Assembly: GCF_007678455.1 (NCBI RefSeq)
Contig: NZ_VEEP01000004.1
Location: forward strand, 1-64,000
DNA length: 64,000 nt
Origin: Cytobacillus oceanisediminis 2691
GTDB taxonomy: Bacteria > Bacillota > Bacilli > Bacillales > Cytobacillaceae
Direction of reading: 5' to 3'
In this document: positions 10,014 through 19,807 of the stretch, piece after piece
How the letters are laid out: each line of letters opens with the position of its first letter
Numbering within the stretch: position 1 is the first letter of the stretch
Made by a program: the position numbers and the translations under genes
Notes under the pieces: generated by a model
What the model was told of the DNA's origin: nothing
The model's database searches: none
Seen by the model: the letters and a program-made list of their open reading frames with translations, nothing else

Positions 10014-10135
10014 TTGTCCAGCTCCAGCGCCTAGCCCCTCGAGACGTTTCGGTCCGCCCAATGAAGTCAAAGAACGACTTCACCGGTCGACCCTCCAACG
10101 CTTGTCGGGGCTGACCAAGGCGCTTGCGCTTTTCT
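10014..10135 (+). repeat. Structured Bacillus-type intergenic repeat in the hisS 5' leader
   Basis: About 120 nt lie between the T-box terminator and the hisS SD, with nested inverted pairs: AGCGCCT (10026-10032) with AGGCGCT (10118-10124), AGCCCC (10033-10038) with GGGGCT (10107-10112), and TGAAGTC (10062-10068) with GACTTCA (10076-10082). It is more GC-rich than its surroundings. I recognise this sequence style as a dispersed intergenic repeat common in Bacillaceae genomes; only one copy is present here. Being downstream of the T-box, it would be part of the hisS mRNA. Confidence 0.7.
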
Positions 10136-10171
10136 ATACATAAAGACCTATTGAATGGAGGAGGATGAACT

Positions 10172-11449
10172 GTGTCTAACCAAATCAAAATTCCACGCGG
10201 AACACAGGACATTTTGCCAGGCCAGACTGAAAAATGGCAGCTTATTGAGGCGAAAGCAAGAGAACTTTGTGAAAGATACCAGTATCGGGAGATCAGGACA
10301 CCGATTTTTGAGCATACAGAATTATTCCAGCGAGGCGTTGGGGATACGACAGATATCGTTCAAAAAGAAATGTATACATTCACTGACAGAGGAGATCGAA
10401 GCTTGACACTGCGCCCGGAAGGAACAGCAGCGGCTGTCCGCTCTTTTGTCGAGAATAAAATGTTCGGAAATCCGAACCAGCCAGTAAAGCTTTATTATAT
10501 GGGGCCTATGTTCCGTTATGAACGTCCCCAGGCAGGACGCTTCCGCCAATTTGTCCAGTTTGGCGTAGAAGCAATGGGAAGTGCGGATCCTGCGATTGAT
10601 GCCGAGGTAATCTCGCTTGCGATGGGAATCTATCAGGAGCTGGGGCTAAAAAAGCTGAAGTTGGTGGTTAATAGCCTCGGAGACAAGGAGAGCCGTACTG
10701 CACACAGAGAGGCACTTGTGAGCCACTTCAAACCGCGGATCGGGGAATTCTGCAGCGACTGCCAGAACCGCCTTGAAAAAAATCCGATGCGGATCCTCGA
10801 TTGCAAAGCGGACCGTGACCACGAGCTGATGAAGTCAGCACCATCCATCATTGATTACTTGACGGATGATTCAAGGGTATATTTTAACAAAGTCACAAAA
10901 TACCTGTCAGACCTGGGAATTGAATTCGAAGTAGATGCCAACCTCGTGCGCGGTCTGGATTATTACAACCACACGGCTTTTGAAATCATGAGCAATGCTG
11001 AAGGGTTCGGCGCGATCACCACGCTTTGCGGCGGCGGCAGATACAATGGCCTGGTTGAAGAAATCGGCGGTCCGGAAACACCGGGTATCGGTTTTGCACT
11101 GAGTATTGAGAGATTGCTTGCAGCCCTTGATGCAGAAGGTGTCGAACTGCCGGTCAAGGAGGAAATCGATTGCTATCTCGTTTCACTCGGCGATGAGGCA
11201 AAAGATTATACGGTAGGCCTGCTTCACAAGTTAAGGATGGCAGGATTCTCGGCAGAACGCGATTATCTTGATCGTAAAATCAAAGCTCAATTCAAGGCTG
11301 CAGACAGGGTCAATGCCAGGTACGTGGCCGTTCTGGGCGAAAATGAACTGAAAGAAAATAAAATCAATCTAAAATCAATGGCGGACGGGGAGCAGAAAGA
11401 ACTGCCGCTTGAGAGCTTTATTGAAAAATTCAAGGAAATCTGCAGATAG
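10172..11449 (+). CDS. hisS: Histidyl-tRNA synthetase
   Basis: HisRS is a class II enzyme that charges tRNA-His. The 425-residue protein shows motif 2 ([13 protein letters not shown], about residues 113-125), LRPEGTAA near 78, the histidine-specific [11 protein letters not shown] near 258 and motif 3 GFALSIERL, then an anticodon-binding domain. Start is GTG 10172, with GGAGGAGG at 10157-10164. aspS begins 13 nt after its stop, so the two are one operon behind a T-box leader. Confidence 0.97.
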   Translation: MSNQIKIPRGTQDILPGQTEKWQLIEAKARELCERYQYREIRTPIFEHTELFQRGVGDTTDIVQKEMYTFTDRGDRSLTLRPEGTAAAVRSFVENKMFGNPNQPVKLYYMGPMFRYERPQAGRFRQFVQFGVEAMGSADPAIDAEVISLAMGIYQELGLKKLKLVVNSLGDKESRTAHREALVSHFKPRIGEFCSDCQNRLEKNPMRILDCKADRDHELMKSAPSIIDYLTDDSRVYFNKVTKYLSDLGIEFEVDANLVRGLDYYNHTAFEIMSNAEGFGAITTLCGGGRYNGLVEEIGGPETPGIGFALSIERLLAALDAEGVELPVKEEIDCYLVSLGDEAKDYTVGLLHKLRMAGFSAERDYLDRKIKAQFKAADRVNARYVAVLGENELKENKINLKSMADGEQKELPLESFIEKFKEICR

Positions 11450-11462
11450 TGGGGGAGTTTAC

Positions 11463-13238
11463 ATGTTTGGGAGATCATATTTTTGCGGTGAAGTAACAGA
11501 AAAGGCAGTTGGTGAAAAGGTTACGCTAAAAGGCTGGGTGCAAAAGCGCCGTGATCTGGGAGGACTGATTTTCATCGACCTCCGGGACAGAACCGGCCTT
11601 GTCCAGATTGTTTTCAATCCTGAAGTATCACCAGAGGCGCTTTCCATCGCCGAGAAGGTCCGTACAGAGTACGTCCTTGATGTAAAAGGGACTGTCATTG
11701 CCCGCGAAGCAGGCAGTGTGAACGAAAACCTTAAAACTGGAAAGATCGAAGTCCAGGTAGACGACCTGACCATTATCAATGAAGCGAAAACAACGCCGTT
11801 TGTAATTGCAGACAAAACGGATGTATCTGAAGATGTGCGTTTGAAATACCGCTATCTGGATCTTCGCCGCCCGGTCATGTTCGAGACTTTTAAAATGAGG
11901 CATCAGGTAACAAAAGCGATTCGCGATTACCTGGATGGCGAAGGGTTCCTGGATGTTGAAACACCAATCTTAACAAAGAGCACGCCTGAAGGAGCGAGGG
12001 ACTATCTCGTACCAAGCCGTGTGCATCCGGGTGAATTCTACGCTCTTCCGCAATCTCCGCAGATTTTCAAGCAGCTGATGATGGTTGGCGGCTTCGAGCG
12101 TTACTACCAAATCGCCCGATGCTTCCGTGACGAGGACCTGCGTGCTGACCGCCAGCCAGAATTCACGCAGATTGATATCGAAACAAGCTTCATGAGCCAG
12201 GAAGAGATCATGGGCCTAACTGAAAAAATGATGCAAAAAGTCATGAAGGATGTAAAAGGATTGGAAGTGACATTGCCATTCCCTCGCATGAGTTACCAGG
12301 AAGCAATGGACCGCTTTGGATCCGACAAGCCGGATACACGCTTCAGCATGGAGCTTGTTGACCTTTCCGAAACAGTCAAGGATTCAGGGTTCAAGGTATT
12401 CGCATCTGCTGTCGCAGGAGGTGGCCAGGTCAAGGCAATCAATGTAAAAGGTGCGGCATCCAATTACTCACGCAAGGATATTGATGGCCTGACTGAATTT
12501 GTGGCTGTATACGGAGCGAAAGGCCTGGCTTGGCTGAAAGCGGAAGAGGATGGCCTAAAAGGGCCAATCTCAAAATTCTTTGGCGAAGAAGAGCAGGCTG
12601 ATCTTCAAGCTAAGCTTGATGTCACGGCGGGTGACCTTCTGCTGTTCGTAGCGGACAAGAAAAATGTCGTGGCAGATGCGCTTGGTGCATTGCGCCTGAA
12701 GCTTGGAAAAGAGCTCGGACTGATCGACCAGAGCAAATTCAACTTCCTCTGGGTGACAGACTGGCCACTGTTGGAATTCGACGAAGAAGCAGACCGTTAC
12801 TTCGCTGCACACCATCCATTTACGATGCCAGTCCGCGAAGACCTTCCAATGCTTGAGAGCGATCCAGCGAATGTAAAAGCACAGGCATATGACCTTGTTC
12901 TGAACGGCTATGAACTTGGCGGCGGATCCTTAAGGATTTTTGAAAGAGATGTCCAGGAAAAAATGTTCTCAGTGCTGGGATTCACTAAAGAACAGGCATA
13001 TGAACAATTCGGCTTCCTGCTTGAAGCCTTTGAATATGGCACACCGCCACATGGAGGCATAGCGCTTGGACTAGACAGAATGGTGATGCTGCTTGCGGGC
13101 AGGTCAAACCTCCGCGACACAATCGCCTTCCCGAAAACAGCAAGCGCAAGCGACCTTTTGACAGACGCTCCTGGAGAAGTTAGCGGAGCCCAGCTGGATG
13201 AATTGCATTTGTCATTAAATGTTAAAAAAGACCAGTAA
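11463..13238 (+). CDS. aspS: Aspartyl-tRNA synthetase (bacterial type)
   Basis: AspRS is a class II enzyme. The 591-residue protein has an N-terminal OB-fold anticodon-binding domain (about 1-110), the catalytic core with [11 protein letters not shown] and [16 protein letters not shown], a bacterial GAD insertion domain (about 310-420), and C-terminal motif 3 ([12 protein letters not shown]). ATG 11463 is chosen because GGGGGAG lies 6 nt upstream; a longer in-frame start would overlap hisS by 41 nt with no SD. Whether it discriminates tRNA-Asp from tRNA-Asn cannot be decided by eye and matters for the leader specificity. Confidence 0.97.
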   Translation: MFGRSYFCGEVTEKAVGEKVTLKGWVQKRRDLGGLIFIDLRDRTGLVQIVFNPEVSPEALSIAEKVRTEYVLDVKGTVIAREAGSVNENLKTGKIEVQVDDLTIINEAKTTPFVIADKTDVSEDVRLKYRYLDLRRPVMFETFKMRHQVTKAIRDYLDGEGFLDVETPILTKSTPEGARDYLVPSRVHPGEFYALPQSPQIFKQLMMVGGFERYYQIARCFRDEDLRADRQPEFTQIDIETSFMSQEEIMGLTEKMMQKVMKDVKGLEVTLPFPRMSYQEAMDRFGSDKPDTRFSMELVDLSETVKDSGFKVFASAVAGGGQVKAINVKGAASNYSRKDIDGLTEFVAVYGAKGLAWLKAEEDGLKGPISKFFGEEEQADLQAKLDVTAGDLLLFVADKKNVVADALGALRLKLGKELGLIDQSKFNFLWVTDWPLLEFDEEADRYFAAHHPFTMPVREDLPMLESDPANVKAQAYDLVLNGYELGGGSLRIFERDVQEKMFSVLGFTKEQAYEQFGFLLEAFEYGTPPHGGIALGLDRMVMLLAGRSNLRDTIAFPKTASASDLLTDAPGEVSGAQLDELHLSLNVKKDQ

Positions 13239-13256
13239 TATCCAGCACCCATTTTC

Positions 13257-13288
13257 TTGAAGTTGATTCAAGCGTGTGATAATATAAT
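13257..13288 (+). promoter_or_regulatory. Promoter of 6S RNA
   Basis: TTGAAG (13257-13262) lies upstream of an extended -10, TGTGATAAT (13275-13283), which overlaps TATAAT (13283-13288). The 15 or 20 nt spacing is not ideal, but the -10 is strong and sits immediately before the 6S RNA. Confidence 0.6.
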
Positions 13289-13294
13289 AACAAC

Positions 13295-13492
13295 AGATGA
13301 AGAGTCCTGATGTGTTCGTTGTTTAACCTGAAGTTTTGACCTAACATCTATCCTTCGGGAGCACGAGTTTTCGGGCCGCGTAAATGCCTCTGGCTAGAGG
13401 ACTTACAGAAACCCGGAACAGGGCACCCACCTGCTGAGAGCGGGTTCAAGACGAAGGCATCCAACACGACGGCACGATTGGGACTCTTCCTA
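13295..13492 (+). ncRNA. ssrS: 6S RNA (6S-1 / SsrSA type)
   Basis: 6S RNA binds sigma-A RNA polymerase by mimicking an open promoter. The closing stem pairs GAAGAGTCC (13299-13307) with GGACTCTTC (13481-13489). Internal features resemble B. subtilis 6S-1: an early CCTGATGTGTT, a CCTTCGGGAGC hairpin, and ACCCACCTG followed by GCGGGTTCAAGACG. The location between aspS and tcdA (yrvM) is the B. subtilis 6S-1 locus. A terminator follows at 13506-13532, so the primary transcript may be about 40 nt longer than the mature form. Exact ends are inferred. Confidence 0.88.
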
Positions 13493-13505
13493 CATACGTA
13501 CACCA

Positions 13506-13532
13506 AAGCCATGCATCCGCATGGTTTTTTTG
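13506..13532 (+). terminator. Terminator after 6S RNA
   Basis: CCATGC (13509-13514) pairs with GCATGG (13519-13524) around ATCC, followed by seven T. Confidence 0.75.
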
Positions 13533-13610
13533 TTTTTATGAAACTTAGGTTTGGGGATTGCTTTTGTGATCTTGATTTAGATGTAAATAGATAATCTCGG
13601 ATAACGTATA

Positions 13611-13750
13611 GTTTGTCCGATAGAGAGCGTCTAATGGACAGTTATCTGGGTTTTAGACCTAAGTTTGTCCGATAGAGAGCGTCTAACGGACAGTTATCCG
13701 GTTTCGAACCTACGTTAGTCCGATGGAAAGGCTATATCTTTGCTAGAACT
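13611..13750. repeat. Short array of TCCGATAGA palindromic repeats, 52-bp period
   Basis: Units begin at 13611, 13663 and 13714, i.e. a spacing of 52 and 51 bp. The first two share the core TTTGTCCGATAGAGAGCGTC followed by TAAYGGACAGTTATCYGG. The third is degenerate (TTAGTCCGATGGAA). Within each core, GTCCGATAGA is an imperfect inverted repeat of TCTAACGGAC. The same core at the same period appears in the array near 28.8 kb. The rest of the 635-bp aspS-tcdA gap is 6S RNA plus AT-rich DNA. Confidence 0.75.
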
Positions 13751-13793
13751 CTTCCATCACCATGCCAATACACATTAATTCCTATAAAAATAC

Positions 13794-13821
13794 TTGAAAT
13801 TAACGATAGGTATGTTATATT
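13794..13821 (+). promoter_or_regulatory. Probable sigma-A promoter of tcdA
   Basis: TTGAAA (13794-13799) is followed after 16 nt by TATATT (13816-13821), with TG at -15/-14 as an extended -10. Confidence 0.55.
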
Positions 13822-13873
13822 CGAAAGCGGGTATAGATAGTAACACCAATCTTAATATTTGGAGTGAGTCTGG

Positions 13874-14635
13874 ATGCTTCATCAATTTTCTAGAAATGAA
13901 CTGGCCATCGGCAAAGAGGGCCTTGATATAATGAAAAACAGTACGGTAGCTGTATTAGGAATTGGCGGTGTCGGTTCATTTGCGGCAGAAGCACTGGCAC
14001 GGTCTGGAGTTGGCAAACTAATTTTGATTGACAAGGATGATGTTGATATCACGAATGTCAACCGCCAGTTAATTGCGCTGCTTTCGACAGTCGGCAAGCA
14101 AAAGGTCGAAGTGATGCGTGACAGGATTATGGATATTAATCCCGAATGCGAAGTTGTAGCGCTGAAAATGTTCTATACTGAGGAAACCTATGAAGAGATC
14201 TTTGGCTACGACCTTGATTTTATTGTCGATGCTTCAGATACGATTTCTTATAAAATCCATCTGATCAAGGAATCCATCAACAGGGGCATTCCGATGATTT
14301 CAAGCATGGGTGCGGCTAATAAAATGGATCCTACGCGTTTCCAGATTGCTGATATTTTCAAGACCCATACCGATCCGCTGGCGAAAGTCATCCGTACCCG
14401 CCTGCGAAAAGAAGGAATCAAAAAAGGAATCCCTGTTGTCTTTTCAGACGAAAGCCCGATTGTCATCAGGGAGGATGTACGGAAAGAGGTAGGAAATGAC
14501 AATGCCGAAATCCGCAAGGCTAAAATGCCTCCGTCTTCCAATGCGTTCGTTCCTTCAGTAGCGGGACTCATCATGGCCAGCCATGTAGTCAGGGAATTAT
14601 TAAAAGACATCGAAATTGAGCGAGTGAACAGCTAA
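13874..14635 (+). CDS. tcdA: tRNA threonylcarbamoyladenosine dehydratase
   Basis: TcdA (CsdL; YrvM in B. subtilis) is an E1-like enzyme that uses ATP to cyclise t6A37 of ANN-decoding tRNAs to ct6A. The 253-residue protein has the nucleotide-binding GIGGVGS loop (residues 29-35), a ThiF-family DKDDVDITNVNRQ motif (about 55-67), and the Rossmann core. It is a single-gene unit between 6S RNA and convergent rarA, with its own promoter and SD (GGAGTGAG). ThiF/MoeB homologues are alternatives, but the length and locus favour TcdA. Confidence 0.92.
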   Translation: MLHQFSRNELAIGKEGLDIMKNSTVAVLGIGGVGSFAAEALARSGVGKLILIDKDDVDITNVNRQLIALLSTVGKQKVEVMRDRIMDINPECEVVALKMFYTEETYEEIFGYDLDFIVDASDTISYKIHLIKESINRGIPMISSMGAANKMDPTRFQIADIFKTHTDPLAKVIRTRLRKEGIKKGIPVVFSDESPIVIREDVRKEVGNDNAEIRKAKMPPSSNAFVPSVAGLIMASHVVRELLKDIEIERVNS

Positions 14636-14669
14636 GGAAAAATCGATTTCAGACCTATAAACAGCTGAA

Positions 14670-14710
14670 AAAGCGGCAAGGACCTCTAAAAAGGTCCTGC
14701 CGCTTATTTT
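14670..14710. terminator. Bidirectional terminator between tcdA and rarA
   Basis: AAGCGGCAAGGACCT pairs with AGGTCCTGCCGCTT (one bulged A), flanked by A-rich and T-rich runs. Confidence 0.8.
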
Positions 14711-15978
14711 TTGTGTCCGGTGATTTTTTCATAGATGGAGGCAATGGCCTGTTCGAACTTCCCGGTTTTCTTTGGTTTATAGTATACCTTGTTTTTGATT
14801 CTGTCCGGGAGATACTGCTGTTTGACCCAGCCACCCTCGTAATCATGCGGGTACAGATAGTCCACTCCTCTCCCAAGGTCCTTTGCCCCTTTGTAGTGGG
14901 CATCCTTTAAGTGATCAGGCACTTCTCCGCTGATGCCTGAGCGGATATCAGCCAGTGCTGAATCAATGGCGGCATAAGCAGAGTTCGATTTAGGGGACAG
15001 GCATAACTCGATCACCGCATTAGCGAGTGGAATCCTTGCCTCCGGTAAGCCGACTCTTTCGGCTGCTTCAATTGCTGCAAGTGTCCTTTGCCCAGCCTGT
15101 GGACTTGCCAATCCGATGTCTTCATAGGCAATCACCAGAAGTCTTCGGTTGATGCTGACAAGATCGCCTGCTTCAATCAATCTTCCAAGATAATGGAGAG
15201 CCGCATTCACATCGCTGCCCCTGATGGACTTCTGGAAACCTGACAGGACATCGTAGTGTGCATCACCATCTTTATCGTGAGAGAGACTCTTTTTCTGCAT
15301 GCATTCTTCTGCTGCGCCCTCATCGATATGGATGATACCTTCTCCATTTGGTTCAGTGGATAAAACAGCAAGCTCCAGGGCATTCAAGGAGCTTCTCACA
15401 TCTCCGCCGGAGGCTGTGGCGAAATGGGTAAGTGCCTCTTCTGTCAGCTCGATCTTCAAGTTGCCGAGGCCTCTTTCTTCATCGGCAATCGCTCTTCGCA
15501 AAGCTGTTTTTATATCCTCTGGTTCAAGCGGCTTCAATTCAAAAATCTGGCATCTTGAGCGGATGGCAGGATTGATCGCATGGTACGGATTGCTGGTTGT
15601 GGCACCAATCAGGACGATCATCCCATTTTCCAGATATGGAAGCAGGAAATCCTGTTTTGCTTTGTCAAGCCGGTGCACCTCATCAAGCAGCAGGATGACT
15701 TTCCCTGACATCTTCGCTTCTGCAGCTACTACTTCCATATCTTTTTTATTGTTCGTGACGGCATTCAGTGTCCTGAATGCAAAATTCGTGCTCCCGGCAA
15801 TCGCACTGGCAATCGAAGTTTTCCCGATGCCAGGCGGTCCATATAGAATCATTGACGATAATTGTCTCGCCTTGACCATTCTGTTTATGATTTTTCCTTC
15901 AGCTACCAGGTGGGACTGGCCGATCACTTCCTCGATCGTCCGCGGCCTCATCCTGAAAGCAAGAGGTTTAAGGTTCAT
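14704..15978 (-). CDS. rarA: Replication-associated recombination protein RarA (AAA+ ATPase)
   Basis: RarA (MgsA; YrvN in B. subtilis) is a clamp-loader-like ATPase working at stalled forks. The 424-residue protein has Walker A GPPGIGKT (about residues 47-54), Walker B LLLDEVHR, a sensor region (GATTSNP) and a C-terminal tetramerisation/lid region. The start is placed at 15978 because GGAG lies about 8 nt upstream of this ATG; a nearby ATG two codons upstream is too close to that SD, and longer versions lack one. It is convergent with tcdA and divergent from cymR. Confidence 0.93.
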   Translation of the reverse strand: MNLKPLAFRMRPRTIEEVIGQSHLVAEGKIINRMVKARQLSSMILYGPPGIGKTSIASAIAGSTNFAFRTLNAVTNNKKDMEVVAAEAKMSGKVILLLDEVHRLDKAKQDFLLPYLENGMIVLIGATTSNPYHAINPAIRSRCQIFELKPLEPEDIKTALRRAIADEERGLGNLKIELTEEALTHFATASGGDVRSSLNALELAVLSTEPNGEGIIHIDEGAAEECMQKKSLSHDKDGDAHYDVLSGFQKSIRGSDVNAALHYLGRLIEAGDLVSINRRLLVIAYEDIGLASPQAGQRTLAAIEAAERVGLPEARIPLANAVIELCLSPKSNSAYAAIDSALADIRSGISGEVPDHLKDAHYKGAKDLGRGVDYLYPHDYEGGWVKQQYLPDRIKNKVYYKPKKTGKFEQAIASIYEKITGHKK

Positions 15979-16085
15979 GCTCATCGCTCCAATAAAACGG
16001 AATTTCGTGTATATATACAATAACATGAACGGGGGACTTGCGCATTGTACATGCAATTTATGCTATAATGTCAAAAGCCTACCTA

Positions 16086-16115
16086 TTGACTAAGGATTTT
16101 GTTAAAATTTATAGT
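16086..16115 (+). promoter_or_regulatory. Probable sigma-A promoter of cymR
   Basis: TTGACT (16086-16091) is followed after 18 nt by TATAGT (16110-16115). A second extended -10 (TGCTATAAT, ending 16069) lies just upstream. The start site cannot be decided between them. Confidence 0.5.
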
Positions 16116-16196
16116 GTGAGAATGCCATATGGGGCATTATGAATATATCAAATAAATATCAACCCATTTTAAAGAACTATGGAATAGAGGTGCAAT

Positions 16197-16619
16197 ATGA
16201 AAATATCCACGAAAGGGCGCTATGGACTGACAATTATGATTGAGCTTGCCAAAAAGTTTGGCGAAGGGCCAATTTCTTTAAAGTCGATTGCGCAAACGAA
16301 TGATTTATCAGAGCACTATTTAGAACAGCTGGTGGCTCCCCTGAGGAATGCCGGACTGGTAAAAAGCATCAGAGGAGCGTATGGAGGATATATTCTTGGT
16401 TCTGAGCCTTCGCAGATCTCAGCAGGCGATATCATCAGGGTCCTTGAAGGCCCAATCAGTATTGTCGAAGGCATTGAGGATGAAGAACCTGCAAAACGCG
16501 AACTGTGGACCCGTATCAGGGATGCAGTAAAAGATGTCCTGGACAACACCACGATTGAAGATCTTGCCAATCACACCGATAATTTTGGCGAGTCTGATGC
16601 GTACATGTTTTATATATAA
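16197..16619 (+). CDS. cymR: Rrf2-family regulator CymR (cysteine metabolism)
   Basis: CymR is the master repressor of cysteine and sulfur-acquisition genes in Bacillus, acting in a complex with CysK. The 140-residue protein has an N-terminal winged helix beginning MKISTKGRYGL, the recognition region DLSEHYLEQL and the wing GAYGGYIL. It lacks the three clustered cysteines of IscR, which supports CymR rather than an Fe-S sensor. It lies 85 nt upstream of the cysteine desulfurase gene, so regulator and user of cysteine sulfur are linked. Confidence 0.93.
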   Translation: MKISTKGRYGLTIMIELAKKFGEGPISLKSIAQTNDLSEHYLEQLVAPLRNAGLVKSIRGAYGGYILGSEPSQISAGDIIRVLEGPISIVEGIEDEEPAKRELWTRIRDAVKDVLDNTTIEDLANHTDNFGESDAYMFYI

Positions 16620-16704
16620 AAGCTGTTTTTACATTGACTTTTGAATGCAAAGCTGACGAACAGAGCCTATATAAACTAAAATATTCTGAAGAGAGGGTAA
16701 AACT

Positions 16705-17859
16705 TTGGATAGAATCTATTTGGACCATGCGGCCACAACACCGATGCATCCAGAAGTCCTGGCTGAAATGGTTAAAGTCATGGAATCTGAGTTTGGGAAT
16801 CCTTCAAGCATCCACCATTTCGGGCGCGAGGCGAGAAAAATCCTGGATGATACTCGTGATGAACTAGCAAAAAGCATCGGGACAAAAGGGAACAATATCA
16901 TTTTCACAAGCGGCGGAACGGAAGCGGATAACCTCGCTATTATTGGCTATGCCGAACAAAACCGCTCAAAAGGGCAGCATATCATTACGACGCAGGTTGA
17001 ACACCATGCTGTCCTGCATAGCTGTGAGGAGTTGGAAAAACGGGGCTTTGAGGTCACTTATCTCCCTGTTGATGAAAATGGCCTTGTTTCCATTAATGCT
17101 TTTGATGATGCGCTGCGGGATGATACGATTCTTGTGACCATCATGTACGGAAATAATGAAGTGGGGACAATTCAGCCGATTGCAGAAATAGGGAAGCGAC
17201 TTGCCGGACACCAGGCCGTTTTCCATACGGATGCAGTCCAGGCTTATGGAATCGAGAACTTCAGCGTAGAAGAATTGAACGTGGATATGCTTTCTGTTTC
17301 GGCGCATAAAATCAATGGACCAAAAGGAATTGGTTTTCTGTATATCCGAGGTGGAATTAAGCTGGCTCGCCAGCTTTTCGGCGGGGAACAGGAGAGGAAG
17401 AGGCGTGCAGGCACTGAAAATGTTGCAGCAATTGCCGGATTCCGGAAAGCTGTTCGGCTATCGCAACAAGAGCTTGAGCGCAAGCGCGCCTTATATCGGG
17501 ATTTGCAGAAGCGTTTCATCAGCAAGCTTGAAGAGAGCGGAATCTCTTTCCAGCTGAACGGATTGCTTGATAATTCACTGCCTCATATTTTAAACTTAAG
17601 CTTTCCTGGTACAAATGTCGAAGCCATGCTTGTCAATCTCGACCTGGCCGGAATTGCGGCATCAAGTGGTTCAGCATGCACAGCAGGTTCCATTGACCCA
17701 TCACATGTGCTGGTTGCAATGTTCGGAAAAGATTCTGACAAGCTGACGAACTCAATCCGTTTCAGTTTCGGATTAAACAATACACCAGAACAGATTGACA
17801 AAGCAGCTGCAGATACAGCTAATATTGTCCAGAGGCTCGCGAAAAACCAACGGGCATAA
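16705..17859 (+). CDS. yrvO: Cysteine desulfurase (YrvO type)
   Basis: This PLP enzyme removes sulfur from cysteine and passes it as persulfide to MnmA. The 384-residue protein has the NifS/IscS N-terminus (YLDHAATTPMHPEV), PLP lysine in SAHKINGPKG (about residue 202), and the persulfide cysteine in SSGSACTAGS (about residue 325). Start is TTG 16705 with GAGAGG upstream. mnmA begins 41 nt later. The pairing of a dedicated desulfurase with mnmA, bypassing TusABCDE relay proteins, is known in B. subtilis. Confidence 0.94.
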   Translation: MDRIYLDHAATTPMHPEVLAEMVKVMESEFGNPSSIHHFGREARKILDDTRDELAKSIGTKGNNIIFTSGGTEADNLAIIGYAEQNRSKGQHIITTQVEHHAVLHSCEELEKRGFEVTYLPVDENGLVSINAFDDALRDDTILVTIMYGNNEVGTIQPIAEIGKRLAGHQAVFHTDAVQAYGIENFSVEELNVDMLSVSAHKINGPKGIGFLYIRGGIKLARQLFGGEQERKRRAGTENVAAIAGFRKAVRLSQQELERKRALYRDLQKRFISKLEESGISFQLNGLLDNSLPHILNLSFPGTNVEAMLVNLDLAGIAASSGSACTAGSIDPSHVLVAMFGKDSDKLTNSIRFSFGLNNTPEQIDKAAADTANIVQRLAKNQRA

Positions 17860-17894
17860 GGGTAGACTAGTTTTAAAGGAAGAGAGTGAGGTGA

Positions 17895-19016
<1,122 letters not shown>

Positions 19017-19025
19017 TTCTGATTG

Positions 19026-19059
19026 ATCCCCGGCGGGCCAGCTTCGCCGGGGATTATTT
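19026..19059 (+). terminator. Terminator after mnmA
   Basis: ATCCCCGGCG (19026-19035) pairs with CGCCGGGGAT (19045-19054), followed by TATTTTG. Confidence 0.85.
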
Positions 19060-19114
19060 TGTGAGTTTGATTACATGATTGTGGTATACTGGCATGGAGA
19101 ATGGAGTGTTCAAA

Positions 19115-19774
19115 ATGGATAAAAACCAGACAGGTATTGATTTAATGAGAGAAGGAAAATGGGAAGAGGCTGCCAAGGCTTTCGCTGAAGCGATCGAAGA
19201 ACAGCCAAAGGATCCTGTTGCATACATAAATTTCGGGAATGTCCTGACAGCAGTAGGTGATACCGAAAGAGCAATGAATTTTTACGATAAAGCAATCGAT
19301 CTTGATGAAAATGCCCCTGCTGCCTATTACAGCAAGGGTGGCGTTTATTTTGACCAGCAAAATTTTGCTCAGGCTAAAAGTATGTTTGAACTAGCCCTGA
19401 AAAAGGGTCTCGAAACCGGGGATAACTTTTTCATGCTTGGCATGAGCCTTGCGAATATGGAAAACAGCAAGCTGGCATTGCCATATCTGCAGCGAAGCAC
19501 TGAACTTCTTGAGGATGATGCTGAAGCGCATTTCCAATACGGGCTCTGCCTTGCGAGGGAAAACTTTATTGATGAAGCAATAACCGTACTTGATAAGTCA
19601 GTTATGCTTGACCCTGGACATGCCGATGCACTCTATAATCTTGGGGTTGCCTACGGTTTCAAAGAAGATGGCAAAAAAGCGCTTGAAATGTTCAATCGCG
19701 CATTGGAAGTACAGCCTGACCATCTGCTGGCCGGCCACGGAAAGAAATTGATTGAGGGACAAGAGAACCAGTAA
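19115..19774 (+). CDS. yrrB: Tetratricopeptide repeat protein (YrrB-like)
   Basis: The 220-residue protein is built almost entirely of about six TPR units, with repeated W/A-x-x-A/G-x-x-Y/F-x-x-A patterns from residue 5 to the end, e.g. NFGNVLTAVGDTERAMNFYD. It has no signal peptide or catalytic motif, so it is probably a cytoplasmic protein-interaction scaffold. ATG 19115 is chosen because GGAGTG ends 7 nt upstream; earlier in-frame ATGs have no SD. It lies 33 nt before recD2, as in B. subtilis (yrrB-yrrC). The partner is unknown. Confidence 0.85.
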   Translation: MDKNQTGIDLMREGKWEEAAKAFAEAIEEQPKDPVAYINFGNVLTAVGDTERAMNFYDKAIDLDENAPAAYYSKGGVYFDQQNFAQAKSMFELALKKGLETGDNFFMLGMSLANMENSKLALPYLQRSTELLEDDAEAHFQYGLCLARENFIDEAITVLDKSVMLDPGHADALYNLGVAYGFKEDGKKALEMFNRALEVQPDHLLAGHGKKLIEGQENQ

Positions 19775-19807
19775 ATACGATGGATCAGCGGAAAGGGGGA
19801 AGGAACT

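Noticed and set aside
9712-10143. Open reading frame through the hisS leader
   Set aside because: It runs through the T-box stem I, antiterminator, terminator and the structured repeat, has no SD and does not resemble a protein.
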